From: Desulfovibrio sp.
Lineage (GTDB): Bacteria; Desulfobacterota; Desulfovibrionia; Desulfovibrionales; Desulfovibrionaceae
Assembly (NCBI GenBank): GCA_017528345.1
Contig: JAFXOX010000046.1
Location: forward strand, 219,826 to 283,825
Length of the DNA stretch: 64,000 nt
Reading direction: 5' to 3'
This document shows positions 18,707 through 26,739 of this stretch, one piece after another. Below the pieces are notes generated by a model that did not search any database, was not told where the DNA came from, and saw only the letters and a program-made list of their open reading frames with translations. Position 1 is the stretch's first letter. The number at the start of each line of letters is the position of its first letter. The position numbers were made by a program, and so were the translations under genes.

Positions 18707-19291
18707 ATGACCAGTTCAGGTAGCGACGATCAGCTTTTCAGCATTGCGGATATTGCCCGGCATTTTTCTCTGCCGGAATCTACTTGCCGTTATTACTGCA
18801 AACGCTTTGCTGATTACATTCCCAGTGTTGGTGAAGGGCGTAGACGGCGTTATCGCAAGACAACTATTGATGTTATCTCTGCTATTCTTGAAGAAATGAA
18901 AAAATCGCGCACAGCCAACGCCGTAGAAGAAGCTCTTGCTATACGCTTCCCCCGCAATGCGATCACCCTACGCGAGGAAAAAGAACTCAATATCGCTCAA
19001 CCGTTAGCACTGCACGCCGAACAACTTTTTCCTCCCATTGCTCTAAACTTTATGGAGCGTCAGACGCAGGCTCTCGAAGGCATCGCCAAAATGCTGAATA
19101 TGCTCACTTCCCACATCTGTTCCAACACTGTGTTCAATGACAACCATGCCAAGAACCTGGCTACTCTCCAGAAAGAGGTCAGCAAGCTCTCCATTCTTCT
19201 TGATGCCTCAGAAAAAACTCAACAGGCTGATCTCGACCAATTACGCACCTGGATGGGAAGATTCCTGAGACGCACAGGTCAAACAGCGTAA
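18707..19291 (+). CDS. MerR-type HTH protein with coiled-coil C-terminus
   Basis: 194 aa, start with GGGGG upstream (18693-18697). Residues 10-60 form a MerR-like winged helix: LFSIADIARHFSLPESTCRYYCKRF, then GRRRRYRKTTIDVISAI. The rest has no ligand pocket; it is helical with heptad-like spacing (NLATLQKEVSKLSILLDASEKTQ, about 145-170) and a basic tail. MerR-type DNA binding plus a coiled coil is the layout of Bacillus RacA, which ties the origin region to the cell pole. The gene lies 2.2 kb from parA, but equivalence to RacA is inference; a phage-type or ordinary regulator is equally possible. Confidence 0.75.
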   Translation: MTSSGSDDQLFSIADIARHFSLPESTCRYYCKRFADYIPSVGEGRRRRYRKTTIDVISAILEEMKKSRTANAVEEALAIRFPRNAITLREEKELNIAQPLALHAEQLFPPIALNFMERQTQALEGIAKMLNMLTSHICSNTVFNDNHAKNLATLQKEVSKLSILLDASEKTQQADLDQLRTWMGRFLRRTGQTA

Positions 19292-19298
19292 AAAAACG

Positions 19299-19352
19299 AA
19301 AGTGATCACAAAAAAAGCCCCCGTTACTGGGGGCTTTTTTTGTGATCACTTT
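19299..19352. terminator. Bidirectional terminator, 24-bp perfect stem
   Basis: Arms 19299-19322 and 19329-19352 are exact inverted copies with a 6-base loop GTTACT. The GC core GCCCCC/GGGGGC is flanked by A7/T7, so it works in both directions between the convergent HTH gene and the DsbA-family gene. Confidence 0.93.
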
Positions 19353-19354
19353 AC

Positions 19355-20149
19355 TTATTGAGCATCGTTTAACGCCATCTTCACGGCAATACGGAAAAAT
19401 TCAAGAGGCTGAGCTCCTCGCACGACGATATTATTCACGAAGAAGCAGGGAGTACCTTCAACGTTGAGCTTATCAGCATCTTCGCGATCTTCACGCAAAA
19501 GAGTTTTTATTTTCTTGTTGGAGCGCACATCACTTTCCAACTTTGACATATTCAGCTTGAGATCCTTTGCTGTTTTGCGCAGAAAACGTTCTGTGTCTGA
19601 CCTCAGCTTATCTCCCTGCTCAAACATGGCATTATAAAATTCCCAGGCCTTTGCCTCATTCTGCTGTGCACAGGCCAAAAACCAGATTGCTGCCTGCGCA
19701 GAAGCACCTTTTTCCTCAAAAGGAATGCTCTTGAATTGAAACGACACCTTATCTTTAAATTCCTGCAAAATGCTGTCCACCACGGCTTTTGAAGCCTGGC
19801 AATAATGACAGGTAAAATCAGAAAAGGCGACAATACGCACCGGAGCATTCTTATTCCCCAGAATTGGTCTGTCAGCCGTACGCATACTTTTTTTCTCACC
19901 TAGGTCTTTCTTCCACTGTTTTTGTAAAGTATGAATACGACGCTGATTACTTCCTTCTTGGGCAATATCAAGAACAGCTTCGCTATTGCTGCGAAGGATA
20001 TCAATCAGTACCTGTGGATTCTGGCGGATCGTGTCAAGAATCAGCTTCTGAAGTTCCTGTTTGGCCAGGGGCTCTTCAGCGAAGGCAAAAGTTCCCAAGG
20101 AACAGTGCAAAACAAGCGTAAGGCTGAATATCAGCCAGTATTTCAACAT
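19355..20149 (-). CDS. Periplasmic DsbA-family thiol oxidoreductase
   Basis: 264 aa from ATG 20149. Signal peptide MLKYWLIFSLTLVLHCSLGTFAFA precedes EEPLAKQEL. After an N-terminal helical domain comes PVRIVAFSDFTCHYCQASKAVV, with the redox pair CHYC, and the cis-Pro loop VEGTPCFFVNN. The layout matches Com1/ScsC/BdbD-like DsbA proteins of about 250 aa that form or isomerise disulphides. The start is chosen at the signal peptide; a 14-residue upstream extension starting at 20191 is unlikely. It faces a shared terminator. Confidence 0.9.
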   Translation of the reverse strand: MLKYWLIFSLTLVLHCSLGTFAFAEEPLAKQELQKLILDTIRQNPQVLIDILRSNSEAVLDIAQEGSNQRRIHTLQKQWKKDLGEKKSMRTADRPILGNKNAPVRIVAFSDFTCHYCQASKAVVDSILQEFKDKVSFQFKSIPFEEKGASAQAAIWFLACAQQNEAKAWEFYNAMFEQGDKLRSDTERFLRKTAKDLKLNMSKLESDVRSNKKIKTLLREDREDADKLNVEGTPCFFVNNIVVRGAQPLEFFRIAVKMALNDAQ

Positions 20150-20200
20150 ACCACCCCCAAGGTTTTTTGGTGGGAAATTATCAGCTAACAAGCAAAAAAC

Positions 20201-20587
20201 TCAACTGTTTCTCTCAAGCTCCAATTGCTGCACGGCATCTTCGATCTTGAATAAAAGCTCATCAAAATCTACGGGCTTCATCAGGTAGCCAAATGCCCCA
20301 AGACTCATTGCCTGCACGGCTATCTGCATATCGGCGTGACCTGAAAGCAAGATGGTTTTACACCCTTGGTATTTTTCAAGAAGAAGAGGCAGTGTTTCCA
20401 GGCCATCCATTACCGGCATCTTCACATCGAGAATGACTATGTCAGCACGTTGAACCTGCATTTTCTCAAGGCATTCACGGCCATTGCCAGCGCATTCACA
20501 GCAATAGCCTCGTCTCGTTAGTCTCTTAGAAAGAATACGAGAAACTTCAAGCTCGTCATCGACGAGGAGAACATGAACAGTATCCAT
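20201..20587 (-). CDS. Single-domain response regulator (CheY-like)
   Basis: 128 aa from ATG 20587: HVLLVDDELEVSRIL with acidic pocket DD, phospho-acceptor DVKMP (Asp near 52), switch LLSGHAD, and LMKPVDFDEL with the conserved Lys. There is no output domain, so it must work by protein contact or within a phosphorelay. No histidine kinase lies next to it. The sequence most resembles stand-alone receivers of Desulfovibrio kinases. An extended start at 20683 lacks family sequence. It may be cotranscribed with the DsbA-family gene 51 bases downstream. Confidence 0.9.
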   Translation of the reverse strand: MDTVHVLLVDDELEVSRILSKRLTRRGYCCECAGNGRECLEKMQVQRADIVILDVKMPVMDGLETLPLLLEKYQGCKTILLSGHADMQIAVQAMSLGAFGYLMKPVDFDELLFKIEDAVQQLELERNS

Positions 20588-20860
20588 CTTTTTTCCGGCG
20601 TTTCCCAGATAGCAGGGCGGCCGACTCCTTTGTGATAGATGAACTAATGCATTGAAAAAACATCTTTCACGCATCTGCGCCAAGCAACGTTTTTACGGAC
20701 TTCTCTCTGCAAAGGATTTCATGACACTTGGTACAAACGATTTCCTCAACATCAAGTCACTCAAAACCTCAGGGCAACAAGGTCTGACTTACCTATTCCA
20801 TCCCCCTTTGAACACATAGGCGTGAACCTCTCCTACTTGAGAAGTGGATAATTCTCGCGC

Positions 20861-21010
20861 AGTTTGCTGTTGAAGTTTCCTTCTTACGTCATGGTAGCCA
20901 TATGTTCAAAGGGCTATACCAAAGCCATCTACACAATTCCACGAAATTGAGACTTTGCTCACTTTTGCCATTCATCCGTCACCGTAAAAGTGGATCTGTC
21001 AGACTTAAAA
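20861..21010 (+). repeat. Degenerate direct repeat, unit 1
   Basis: Matches unit 2 (21193-21345) in ordered blocks, GTTTGCTGTT at the start, GGGCT.TACCAAA.GCC in the middle and TCTGTCAG at the end. Identity is imperfect, so this is old duplication or decayed mobile DNA. Confidence 0.45.
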
Positions 21011-21192
21011 AAATCGACGCATAGGCTTAGGCTTGGCCTGCATGCAAAAGTAAGAGATAGCTTATAGAACTCCATCTGTCAAAATTGAGGGTTTTCGCGG
21101 CTCAGCTTGCAGAAGTTTTGCAAAAAAATCTTCTTGTCTTATTCGCTGCAGATTTGCACATCTCTCGTTAAAAAAACAGAAATTTCTTGAGG

Positions 21193-21345
21193 AGTTTGCT
21201 GTTTACGTTGAGACCTAGCCTTAGAAAGTCGCATACTCAAGGGGCTTACCAAAAGCCTTTTACACAGTTTCTCAAATTGAGGTTCTTCTTGCGTTTGCCA
21301 ACCTTCCACACTTTAGCGTGGGTCTGTCAGGTTAAAGTACAACGA
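21193..21345 (+). repeat. Degenerate direct repeat, unit 2
   Basis: Second copy of the 20861-21010 unit, about 100 bases before the parS upstream of parA. No open frame is shared by the two units. Confidence 0.45.
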
Positions 21346-21445
21346 TCTTTTTGGAGCACTTCAAGAAAAGTTCCAACAAAAACACAGTAAGTATACTTGA
21401 CTTTGCCAATGGTCTTTTTTACATTTCGTGCACTCGAGAGATTTT

Positions 21446-21461
21446 TGTTTCACGTGAAACA
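21446..21461. other. parS centromere site, perfect match (upstream of parA)
   Basis: TGTTTCACGTGAAACA, with symmetry extending one base each side. It ends 38 bases before the GTG of parA, so ParB loaded here could also influence parA expression. It lies about 17 kb left of dnaA. Confidence 0.95.
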
Positions 21462-21499
21462 ATTGCATGTTTAGACATTCGCCCTAGGGAGAAAATTTC

Positions 21500-22270
21500 G
21501 TGAGTCGAATCATTGCCATCGCAAATCAAAAAGGCGGCGTGGGCAAAACAACAACAGCCATCAACGTGTCCGCAGCCTTGGCTGTCATGGAAAAATCTGT
21601 TCTTCTCATAGATGCTGATCCTCAAGCCAACAGCACAAGTGGCCTAGGCTTGGAACAGGTATCCCTGGAAAAAGATCTCTATACTTGTCTCTACAGTCCC
21701 GAAGACGTTATGGAGAGTATCCACTCCACACGTAGCCGGTTTTTGGATATACTTCCTGCTAGCACCAATCTTGTTGGGGCAGAACTGGAACTGGTAGACA
21801 AAATTGGTCGAGAATTCTTTCTTGCTGAGTGCTTAAAATGCATTACTAAAAAGTATGACTATATTTTTATTGATTGTCCACCTTCCCTAGGCTTATTAAC
21901 TCTCAATGCGCTCTGTGCAGCTAGTGAAGTGCTCATTCCTCTACAATGTGAATTTTTTGCTCTTGAGGGAATTGTCAAACTTCTCAAAACTGTTGATCTT
22001 GTTAAAAAAAGACTACATCCAAAGCTTCACTTATTAGGTGTCGTACTCACTATGTATGATGCACGCAATAAAATTACAAGAGAAGTGAGCCAGGAAGTAA
22101 GAAAATGTTTTCCAGACAAACTTTTTGAAACAGTCATCCCTAGAAATGTCAGACTCTCTGAAGCTCCAAGTCATGGAAAATCCATTATCCATTATGATGT
22201 CAAATCAAAGGGAGCAGAAGCATATATCGGCCTAGCGAAAGAAATTGTACTTCGATCTCGTTCTGAATAA
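21500..22270 (+). CDS. parA: Chromosome partitioning ATPase ParA (Soj)
   Basis: 256 aa, starting at GTG 21500. Deviant Walker A KGGVGKTTTAINVSAALA (residues 11-28), Walker A' IDADPQANSTSGLG and Walker B YIFIDCPPSLGLL are all present. There is no N-terminal HTH, so this is the small Soj-type chromosomal ParA, an ATP-dependent DNA-binding dimer that moves ParB-parS complexes. A parS site lies in its leader. It is not in an operon with parB: an opposite-strand gene lies between them, and the two stop codons abut at 22270/22271. Confidence 0.97.
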   Translation: MSRIIAIANQKGGVGKTTTAINVSAALAVMEKSVLLIDADPQANSTSGLGLEQVSLEKDLYTCLYSPEDVMESIHSTRSRFLDILPASTNLVGAELELVDKIGREFFLAECLKCITKKYDYIFIDCPPSLGLLTLNALCAASEVLIPLQCEFFALEGIVKLLKTVDLVKKRLHPKLHLLGVVLTMYDARNKITREVSQEVRKCFPDKLFETVIPRNVRLSEAPSHGKSIIHYDVKSKGAEAYIGLAKEIVLRSRSE

Positions 22271-22675
22271 TCAGGATTTTTTGTATTTAGCAGGAATAGT
22301 GTGCTCAATACTCATATGATCTTTAAAGTGCTTATGACGTATCGTAGTCCCGCAACGGGTACAGTGAAAAACCAGTAATCCCCCGAGATTGGCAGTATTG
22401 AGAATAAATGTGTGCTTTTCATCCGTCCGCCAGTCCTCACAAGAAGCTCCACAGTGAGGGCAGCGCACACGTGGAGAGTAGGGATAGGTAAAATCCCAGT
22501 ACTCCATAAGTGTTTGAAAATCCTTAAGAGGGCCTTCCCGCTGCAGTTCTTGACTCTCTGGCTCTTCGAGAAGCGGAAGAACTACTTTTTCTGCTTTTTT
22601 CCAAAGTTCAGCGGAAAGCTGCACGCCTTGGATCACGCCAGCCTCATCTACCAGGTAAAGAATAGCCTTTTTCAT
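22271..22675 (-). CDS. Zinc-ribbon protein of unknown function
   Basis: 134 aa from ATG 22675 (preceded by an in-frame TTG). Two CxxC pairs, CPHCG (about 73) and CTRCG (about 107), form a probable zinc ribbon; several His follow (RHKHFKDHMSIEH). The N-terminal half KAILYLVDEAGVIQGVQLSAELW has alpha/beta character. I do not know the family. It sits antisense between parA and parB and carries the hairpin leader C, closely similar to that of the small protein gene at 17431. Confidence 0.75.
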   Translation of the reverse strand: MKKAILYLVDEAGVIQGVQLSAELWKKAEKVVLPLLEEPESQELQREGPLKDFQTLMEYWDFTYPYSPRVRCPHCGASCEDWRTDEKHTFILNTANLGGLLVFHCTRCGTTIRHKHFKDHMSIEHTIPAKYKKS

Positions 22676-22729
22676 CAAATATTCAGCGTGATACCTCGCT
22701 CTTCAGGCCGAGGTCGAAACGCTGCCTCC
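22673..22729 (-). promoter_or_regulatory. SD-hairpin-ATG leader, copy C
   Basis: On the minus strand GGAGG (22729-22725), CAGCG (22724-22720), 31 bases, CGCTG (22688-22684), eight bases, ATG 22675. Inner stem ACCTCG (22693-22698)/CGAGGT (22709-22714), apical CCTGAAGAG. A TATAAA box lies five bases upstream of GGAGG, so the transcript may start almost at the SD. Confidence 0.72.
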
Positions 22730-22811
22730 ATCACTTTATATTTTCAGGTAACAAAACGTTCCCAATGTTCTCTGAACCATTCCATTCATAGTTTGAATAA
22801 GGACTTTTCCC

Positions 22812-23741
22812 ATGTCCACATCACCAAAACTCGGCAAAGGCCTAAATGCGCTCCTTGAGGATATCGAAGCCGATTCCAGAAACGGAGCCAACACCGAAAT
22901 TGCCGTTGAGCTTCTCAAACCAAATCCCTGGCAGCCACGTCATGCCTTCAACGAGGAAAACCTTGAAGAGCTTGCCCAATCCATTAAAAATCAAGGGATC
23001 ATCCAACCTCTTCTGGTGCGTGAACTTGCAGACAAAAGCTATCAAATCATCGCAGGTGAAAGACGCTGGCGCGCCGCTCGGCTGGCTGGCTTACACCACG
23101 TGCCTGTATTCATCAAAGCGCTAAGCGACGAAGAGGTCATGACCGCTGCTCTTATCGAAAATTTGCAGCGCGAAGACCTCAATCCCATGGAAGAGGCACA
23201 TGCTCTGAAAAAACTTCGTGACACTCTGAACCTAACCCAAGAGCAACTTTCCACAAAACTTGGAAAAAGCCGTTCATCTGTGGCTAATGCGCTCAGATTA
23301 TTGCAATTGAGCGAACAAGCGCAAGATAACGTTCGCAGTGGTATACTATCTGCCGGGCATGCTCGGACTCTTCTTGCCATTAACAATGAAGATGTTGCAG
23401 AAGAAGTTCGCAAGTTTGTTGCGGAAAAACAGCTCTCCGTACGAGAAACAGAAGATCTTGTCAGTAATTGGAAAAATACGGGCCTTTTGCCCTGGAAAGA
23501 AGACAGTCAGACAGAGAAACAGCCAAACCAAACTGAAAAGAACAATGCTAAAGGCAAAGTAAACCGCAAAAGCGCATTAACAAACAAACTCGAGAATATT
23601 CTGAACAAGGTTCTTGACTGCAGCACACGTGTACGCGGCAATGAACATCACGGAAAGATCACAATCGCCTACGCCAATACAGAAGAATTGCATAGAATTC
23701 TCCTCAAGCTCGGTGCAAACCTCGAAAACGCAGACGAATAG
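22812..23741 (+). CDS. parB: Chromosome partitioning protein ParB (Spo0J)
   Basis: 309 aa. KLGKGLNALLEDI at the N-terminus is the usual ParA-contact start. The CTP-binding domain shows NPWQPRHAF, QPLLVRELADKSYQIIAGERRWRAARLAG (box GERRWR) and LIENLQREDLNPMEEA. The HTH LTQEQLSTKLGKSRSSVANALRLLQL reads parS, and a basic linker leads to a C-terminal dimer domain. ParB loads at parS as a CTP-dependent sliding clamp and recruits ParA and SMC. The ATG has AAGGAC upstream. It is convergent with rsmB (2-base gap). Confidence 0.97.
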   Translation: MSTSPKLGKGLNALLEDIEADSRNGANTEIAVELLKPNPWQPRHAFNEENLEELAQSIKNQGIIQPLLVRELADKSYQIIAGERRWRAARLAGLHHVPVFIKALSDEEVMTAALIENLQREDLNPMEEAHALKKLRDTLNLTQEQLSTKLGKSRSSVANALRLLQLSEQAQDNVRSGILSAGHARTLLAINNEDVAEEVRKFVAEKQLSVRETEDLVSNWKNTGLLPWKEDSQTEKQPNQTEKNNAKGKVNRKSALTNKLENILNKVLDCSTRVRGNEHHGKITIAYANTEELHRILLKLGANLENADE

Positions 23742-23743
23742 AC

Positions 23744-25096
23744 TCACACAATGCGCCTGCGCAGAAGAGCTCCAAACATACCATCGATCTGCTCATCGTC
23801 GTGGGGAGTCTGCCAAAGACAGAGCAAATCTAGGTTAGGATGCTCGTCAAGAACCTGCCTGATGAGAAGGTCATTTTCACAGGGATTCAGTGTACAGGTG
23901 ATGTAAGCAAGTTCGCAACCAGGCGCAAGATAGGCGAGAGATCTGTCCAGGAGAGCTTTCTGTGTTTGCGGAAACAGCCGCAGACTGCGCTTTGTCTTGC
24001 GTTTACGCCGCAAATCCGGACGCCTGTGTAAAATTCCGAGACCACTGCAGGGCGCATCCAAAAGAATATGACCGTCAAACCTAGCAAGAGGGGGATTTGT
24101 GGCATCAGCCAGACAGGCTGGAGGCAAAGACAAGCCTCTTCTCTGAAACTCCGGGAGCAAAGCCTGTATACGTTTTCTTGAAATATCACTACACAAGGCA
24201 ATAGGAACACCGCATTGCGCAAGCAGGGCACTCTTTCCACCAAAACCTGCGCACATATCCCAAACAGGCCGCTGCCAGTGACAAAGTCCAAGATGCTCAA
24301 CCACAGACAAGGACCCGGGTGACTGCCAGGAAATTCTCCCCTGGGCATGCCACTCTGATATGTCAGAGCCTGTAACTAACCCCAACGAGGACTCATGCAA
24401 AGAAAAGCCCCAGGCACCAATGCAACGTACATCTGGAAGAGAGCTGATACGATGCCGGAGGGCAACAGAACCCTCAATCTGCGGGTTGATAACAAGACCT
24501 GACAGTGGTTTCGACGCAGATCTACGGGCTAAATGCAGAGAAGCTGTCACCCCGTAAACGTCCTGCCAATAATGAAGAAGCCAGTACGGCAGACTGTAAT
24601 AACGAGCAAGTGCAAGATCCTGACGTAAAGTCTGAGGATCTTCCCGATTCACGTAGGCTGCAGGATCAAGAAATGTTGATTTTTCTGCGTCTATACGATG
24701 TAAAATCGCAATTGCCAAACGTGCAAGTTTTGTCCCGAAAAGACGCGATATGGCAGCTTGGGCAGAAGAATAGACAGCATGAGGGGGAATGCGCTCCAAA
24801 AAAATCAGAGAATAAACCGCAATGTTGAGGATATGCAAAAAAGGCACAGGTAGCCGTTCAGGCTTTGGCAAAAAGCTTGCTGTAATCCATTGCAGACGAA
24901 GCTCTTGACGTACAATGCCAAAAACCAGTTCAGAAAGCAGATGCCGGTCTCTAACATTGAGCAGATAATCGGCATAGGCTCTAGCAAGGGCTTCCTGAAT
25001 CAGCCAGCCTTGATCAAGCAATGTAAAAACAAAAAGACAGGCACTACGTACGTCGCGGCTGCCCTTGACAATGCCCGTTGAACGCTCTTGACGCAT
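23744..25096 (-). CDS. rsmB: 16S rRNA m5C967 methyltransferase
   Basis: 450 aa. An N-terminal NusB-like helical domain (about 15-140) precedes a Rossmann methyltransferase: WDMCAGFGGKSALLAQ (SAM motif, about 288), DAPCSGLGILHRRPDLR (motif IV Cys) and ITCTLNPCEND (motif VI, catalytic TC). The two-cysteine arrangement is diagnostic for RNA m5C methyltransferases; NusB fusion points to RsmB/Sun. It acts on the free 30S RNA before assembly. It is separated from fmt by about 200 bases and a terminator, so it likely has its own promoter. Confidence 0.93.
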   Translation of the reverse strand: MRQERSTGIVKGSRDVRSACLFVFTLLDQGWLIQEALARAYADYLLNVRDRHLLSELVFGIVRQELRLQWITASFLPKPERLPVPFLHILNIAVYSLIFLERIPPHAVYSSAQAAISRLFGTKLARLAIAILHRIDAEKSTFLDPAAYVNREDPQTLRQDLALARYYSLPYWLLHYWQDVYGVTASLHLARRSASKPLSGLVINPQIEGSVALRHRISSLPDVRCIGAWGFSLHESSLGLVTGSDISEWHAQGRISWQSPGSLSVVEHLGLCHWQRPVWDMCAGFGGKSALLAQCGVPIALCSDISRKRIQALLPEFQRRGLSLPPACLADATNPPLARFDGHILLDAPCSGLGILHRRPDLRRKRKTKRSLRLFPQTQKALLDRSLAYLAPGCELAYITCTLNPCENDLLIRQVLDEHPNLDLLCLWQTPHDDEQIDGMFGALLRRRIV

Positions 25097-25265
25097 AGCC
25101 CAGATTCCTGGTCTCCTCTTTGACTAAGCTGGTTTATTGCGCACAGACTCAACACTAACTCTTCTGACGACATCATCACGTAAGGATTACAAAGAGATGG
25201 CAAAAGCTTTCTGTATCAACGCCTGTTACGGAGTGCCTGCCTTGCTAGAAATACCAATTTTGATG

Positions 25266-25300
25266 AAAAAAAGCGGCTTTCCAAGAAAGTCGCTTTTTTT
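25266..25300. terminator. Bidirectional terminator downstream of fmt
   Basis: A7-GCGGCTTTC (25266-25281), loop CAA, GAAAGTCGC-T7 (25285-25300). A 16-bp stem with one G-T pair, flanked by A7 and T7. It probably ends the leftward hisS-fmt transcription. Confidence 0.88.
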
Positions 25301-25303
25301 AGG

Positions 25304-26248
25304 TCATTTAGTCCGCAAATAGCCATTGGCAAAAGATTTTGATGTCATAAAGGATTTTCCCTGAGGCTTAAGCATATCAACGCGATACCAAAAGTCTCTG
25401 CAGGCAATGGCCAGACCATCCTCGTCAAAACGCGCCGTTCCTGCCGGAGTCAGACTAAGAGATGATCCACGACGACCTGGCAGGAGAATGATGTCAAAGA
25501 CATGGTCTTGAATAGTGATACTAGTCCGTGCTCCAGGAACACTTGTGACAGCTCGTATCTGGGCATGAACCTGATCAAAGGGGGCATCCCAATTCACAAA
25601 TCCATCAGCTTTGTCAATTTTCTGGGCATAGCTTGCCTGACTCTCATCCTGGACCTGTCCTACTGCCCGGTCTTCAAGAAAAGCCGTCATAACTTCCAAA
25701 AGTGCCTGTCCACCTTTTTCAGCCATTTCTTGAAGAAGTTCATCACTTGTTTTTTGGCCGATTACCATACGCCTTTGCAAAAAAACCGGACCTGCATCCA
25801 GGGCTTCAACCATTTGCATAATAGAAATGCCGGTTTCAGCATCAGGAAGATAATTTTCCATAATCGCTCGTTGAACAGGTGCCGCTCCTCGGTATCTGGG
25901 AAGAAGCGACGCGTGCACATTGAGAGGGGGAAAATGCGGCAAAGCAAGAACACGGGCAGGCAAGATCTGACCATATGCGGCAACGACAAGAAAATCTGGC
26001 TGCAATAAAGCCAGCTCCTCAAGATCAGACTCATTTTTGAAATTGAGAGGTTGCTTCACAGAAATATTCAGCTTGCAAGCAGCTTCCTTGACGGGCGAAG
26101 CACACAGTTTTTTTCCTCGTTTGGCAGGACGATCTGGCTGTGTGTAGACAGCCACAATTTTACCTTGAGGCCACTGAGCAAGCTGCTCAAGTATTCGTAC
26201 CGCAAACTGCGGTGTACCCATGAAGACTATTTTTGTCTGCGCAGCCAT
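25304..26248 (-). CDS. fmt: Methionyl-tRNA formyltransferase
   Basis: 314 aa. It formylates initiator Met-tRNA with 10-formyl-THF. IVFMGTPQFAVRILEQL is the family N-terminus, VYTQPDRPAKRGKKL the mobile loop, and NVHASLLPRYRGAAPVQRAI carries the catalytic Asn-His with a later Asp (TGISIMQM region). A C-terminal OB-like domain binds tRNA. The start overlaps def by 22 bases, so the two enzymes of the formylation/deformylation cycle are translationally coupled. fmt is the last gene of the leftward block. Confidence 0.97.
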   Translation of the reverse strand: MAAQTKIVFMGTPQFAVRILEQLAQWPQGKIVAVYTQPDRPAKRGKKLCASPVKEAACKLNISVKQPLNFKNESDLEELALLQPDFLVVAAYGQILPARVLALPHFPPLNVHASLLPRYRGAAPVQRAIMENYLPDAETGISIMQMVEALDAGPVFLQRRMVIGQKTSDELLQEMAEKGGQALLEVMTAFLEDRAVGQVQDESQASYAQKIDKADGFVNWDAPFDQVHAQIRAVTSVPGARTSITIQDHVFDIILLPGRRGSSLSLTPAGTARFDEDGLAIACRDFWYRVDMLKPQGKSFMTSKSFANGYLRTK

Positions 26249-26739
26249 TTTTTTACCTTACTATCAAAGAACGTGCGCTTAAGACGACTTATGCGATCAA
26301 TAAAGAGAATACCATCAAGATGATCAGTTTCATGCTGAACGACAATGGCCGGAAAATCTTCAAGTTCTTCATCTATGAGTTTCCAGTCAAGATCTCGAGC
26401 TGTCAAATGCACATGACTGTATCTTGGCACATTGGAACGATAGCCCATGGGCACAGAAAGACAACCTTCACGTTCACTAACAATGACTTCGCCTTTGAGT
26501 TCCAGCACAGGATTGATCAAAACACGCGGCATACGCAAATCTTCTTTGGCACTGTAATCGACAACAACCATGCGAATGAACTGACCAACCTGTGGCGCCG
26601 CCAATCCTACACCAGGAGCTGCATACATTGTCTGGAGCATATTGTCGGCAAGAATACGCAGGTCCTGAGTTACTTTTTCCACTGGCTTACAGATACTTTT
26701 CAGCCTTGGATCAGGGTAGCTAACAATATCTAAAATCAT
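26227..26739 (-). CDS. def: Peptide deformylase
   Basis: 170 aa. All three motifs are present: GVGLAAPQVG (about 43-52), EGCLSVP (about 91-97, metal Cys) and QHETDHLDG (about 133-141, the HExxH zinc/iron site). It removes the N-formyl group from nascent proteins. The ATG overlaps the aspS stop by four bases (ATGA), and its end overlaps fmt. The C-terminal basic extension KRTFFDSKVKKWLRRQK contacts ribosomes in the Gram-negative type. Confidence 0.97.
   Translation of the reverse strand: MILDIVSYPDPRLKSICKPVEKVTQDLRILADNMLQTMYAAPGVGLAAPQVGQFIRMVVVDYSAKEDLRMPRVLINPVLELKGEVIVSEREGCLSVPMGYRSNVPRYSHVHLTARDLDWKLIDEELEDFPAIVVQHETDHLDGILFIDRISRLKRTFFDSKVKKWLRRQK

Larger units (their letters stand above)
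20588..21445. other. Gene-poor region with degenerate direct repeats upstream of parA
   Basis: About 860 bases with no supported gene. Two diverged direct copies can be aligned by eye: about 20861-21010 and about 21193-21345. Each reads GTTTGCTGTT, a CAA-GGGCT-TACCAAA-GCC block, TACACA, AAATTGAG, TTTGCCA and a TCTGTCAG-TTAAA end. A TCTGTCA with AAATTGAG also occurs near 21075. They may be remnants of a decayed element or gene family. Confidence 0.5.
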
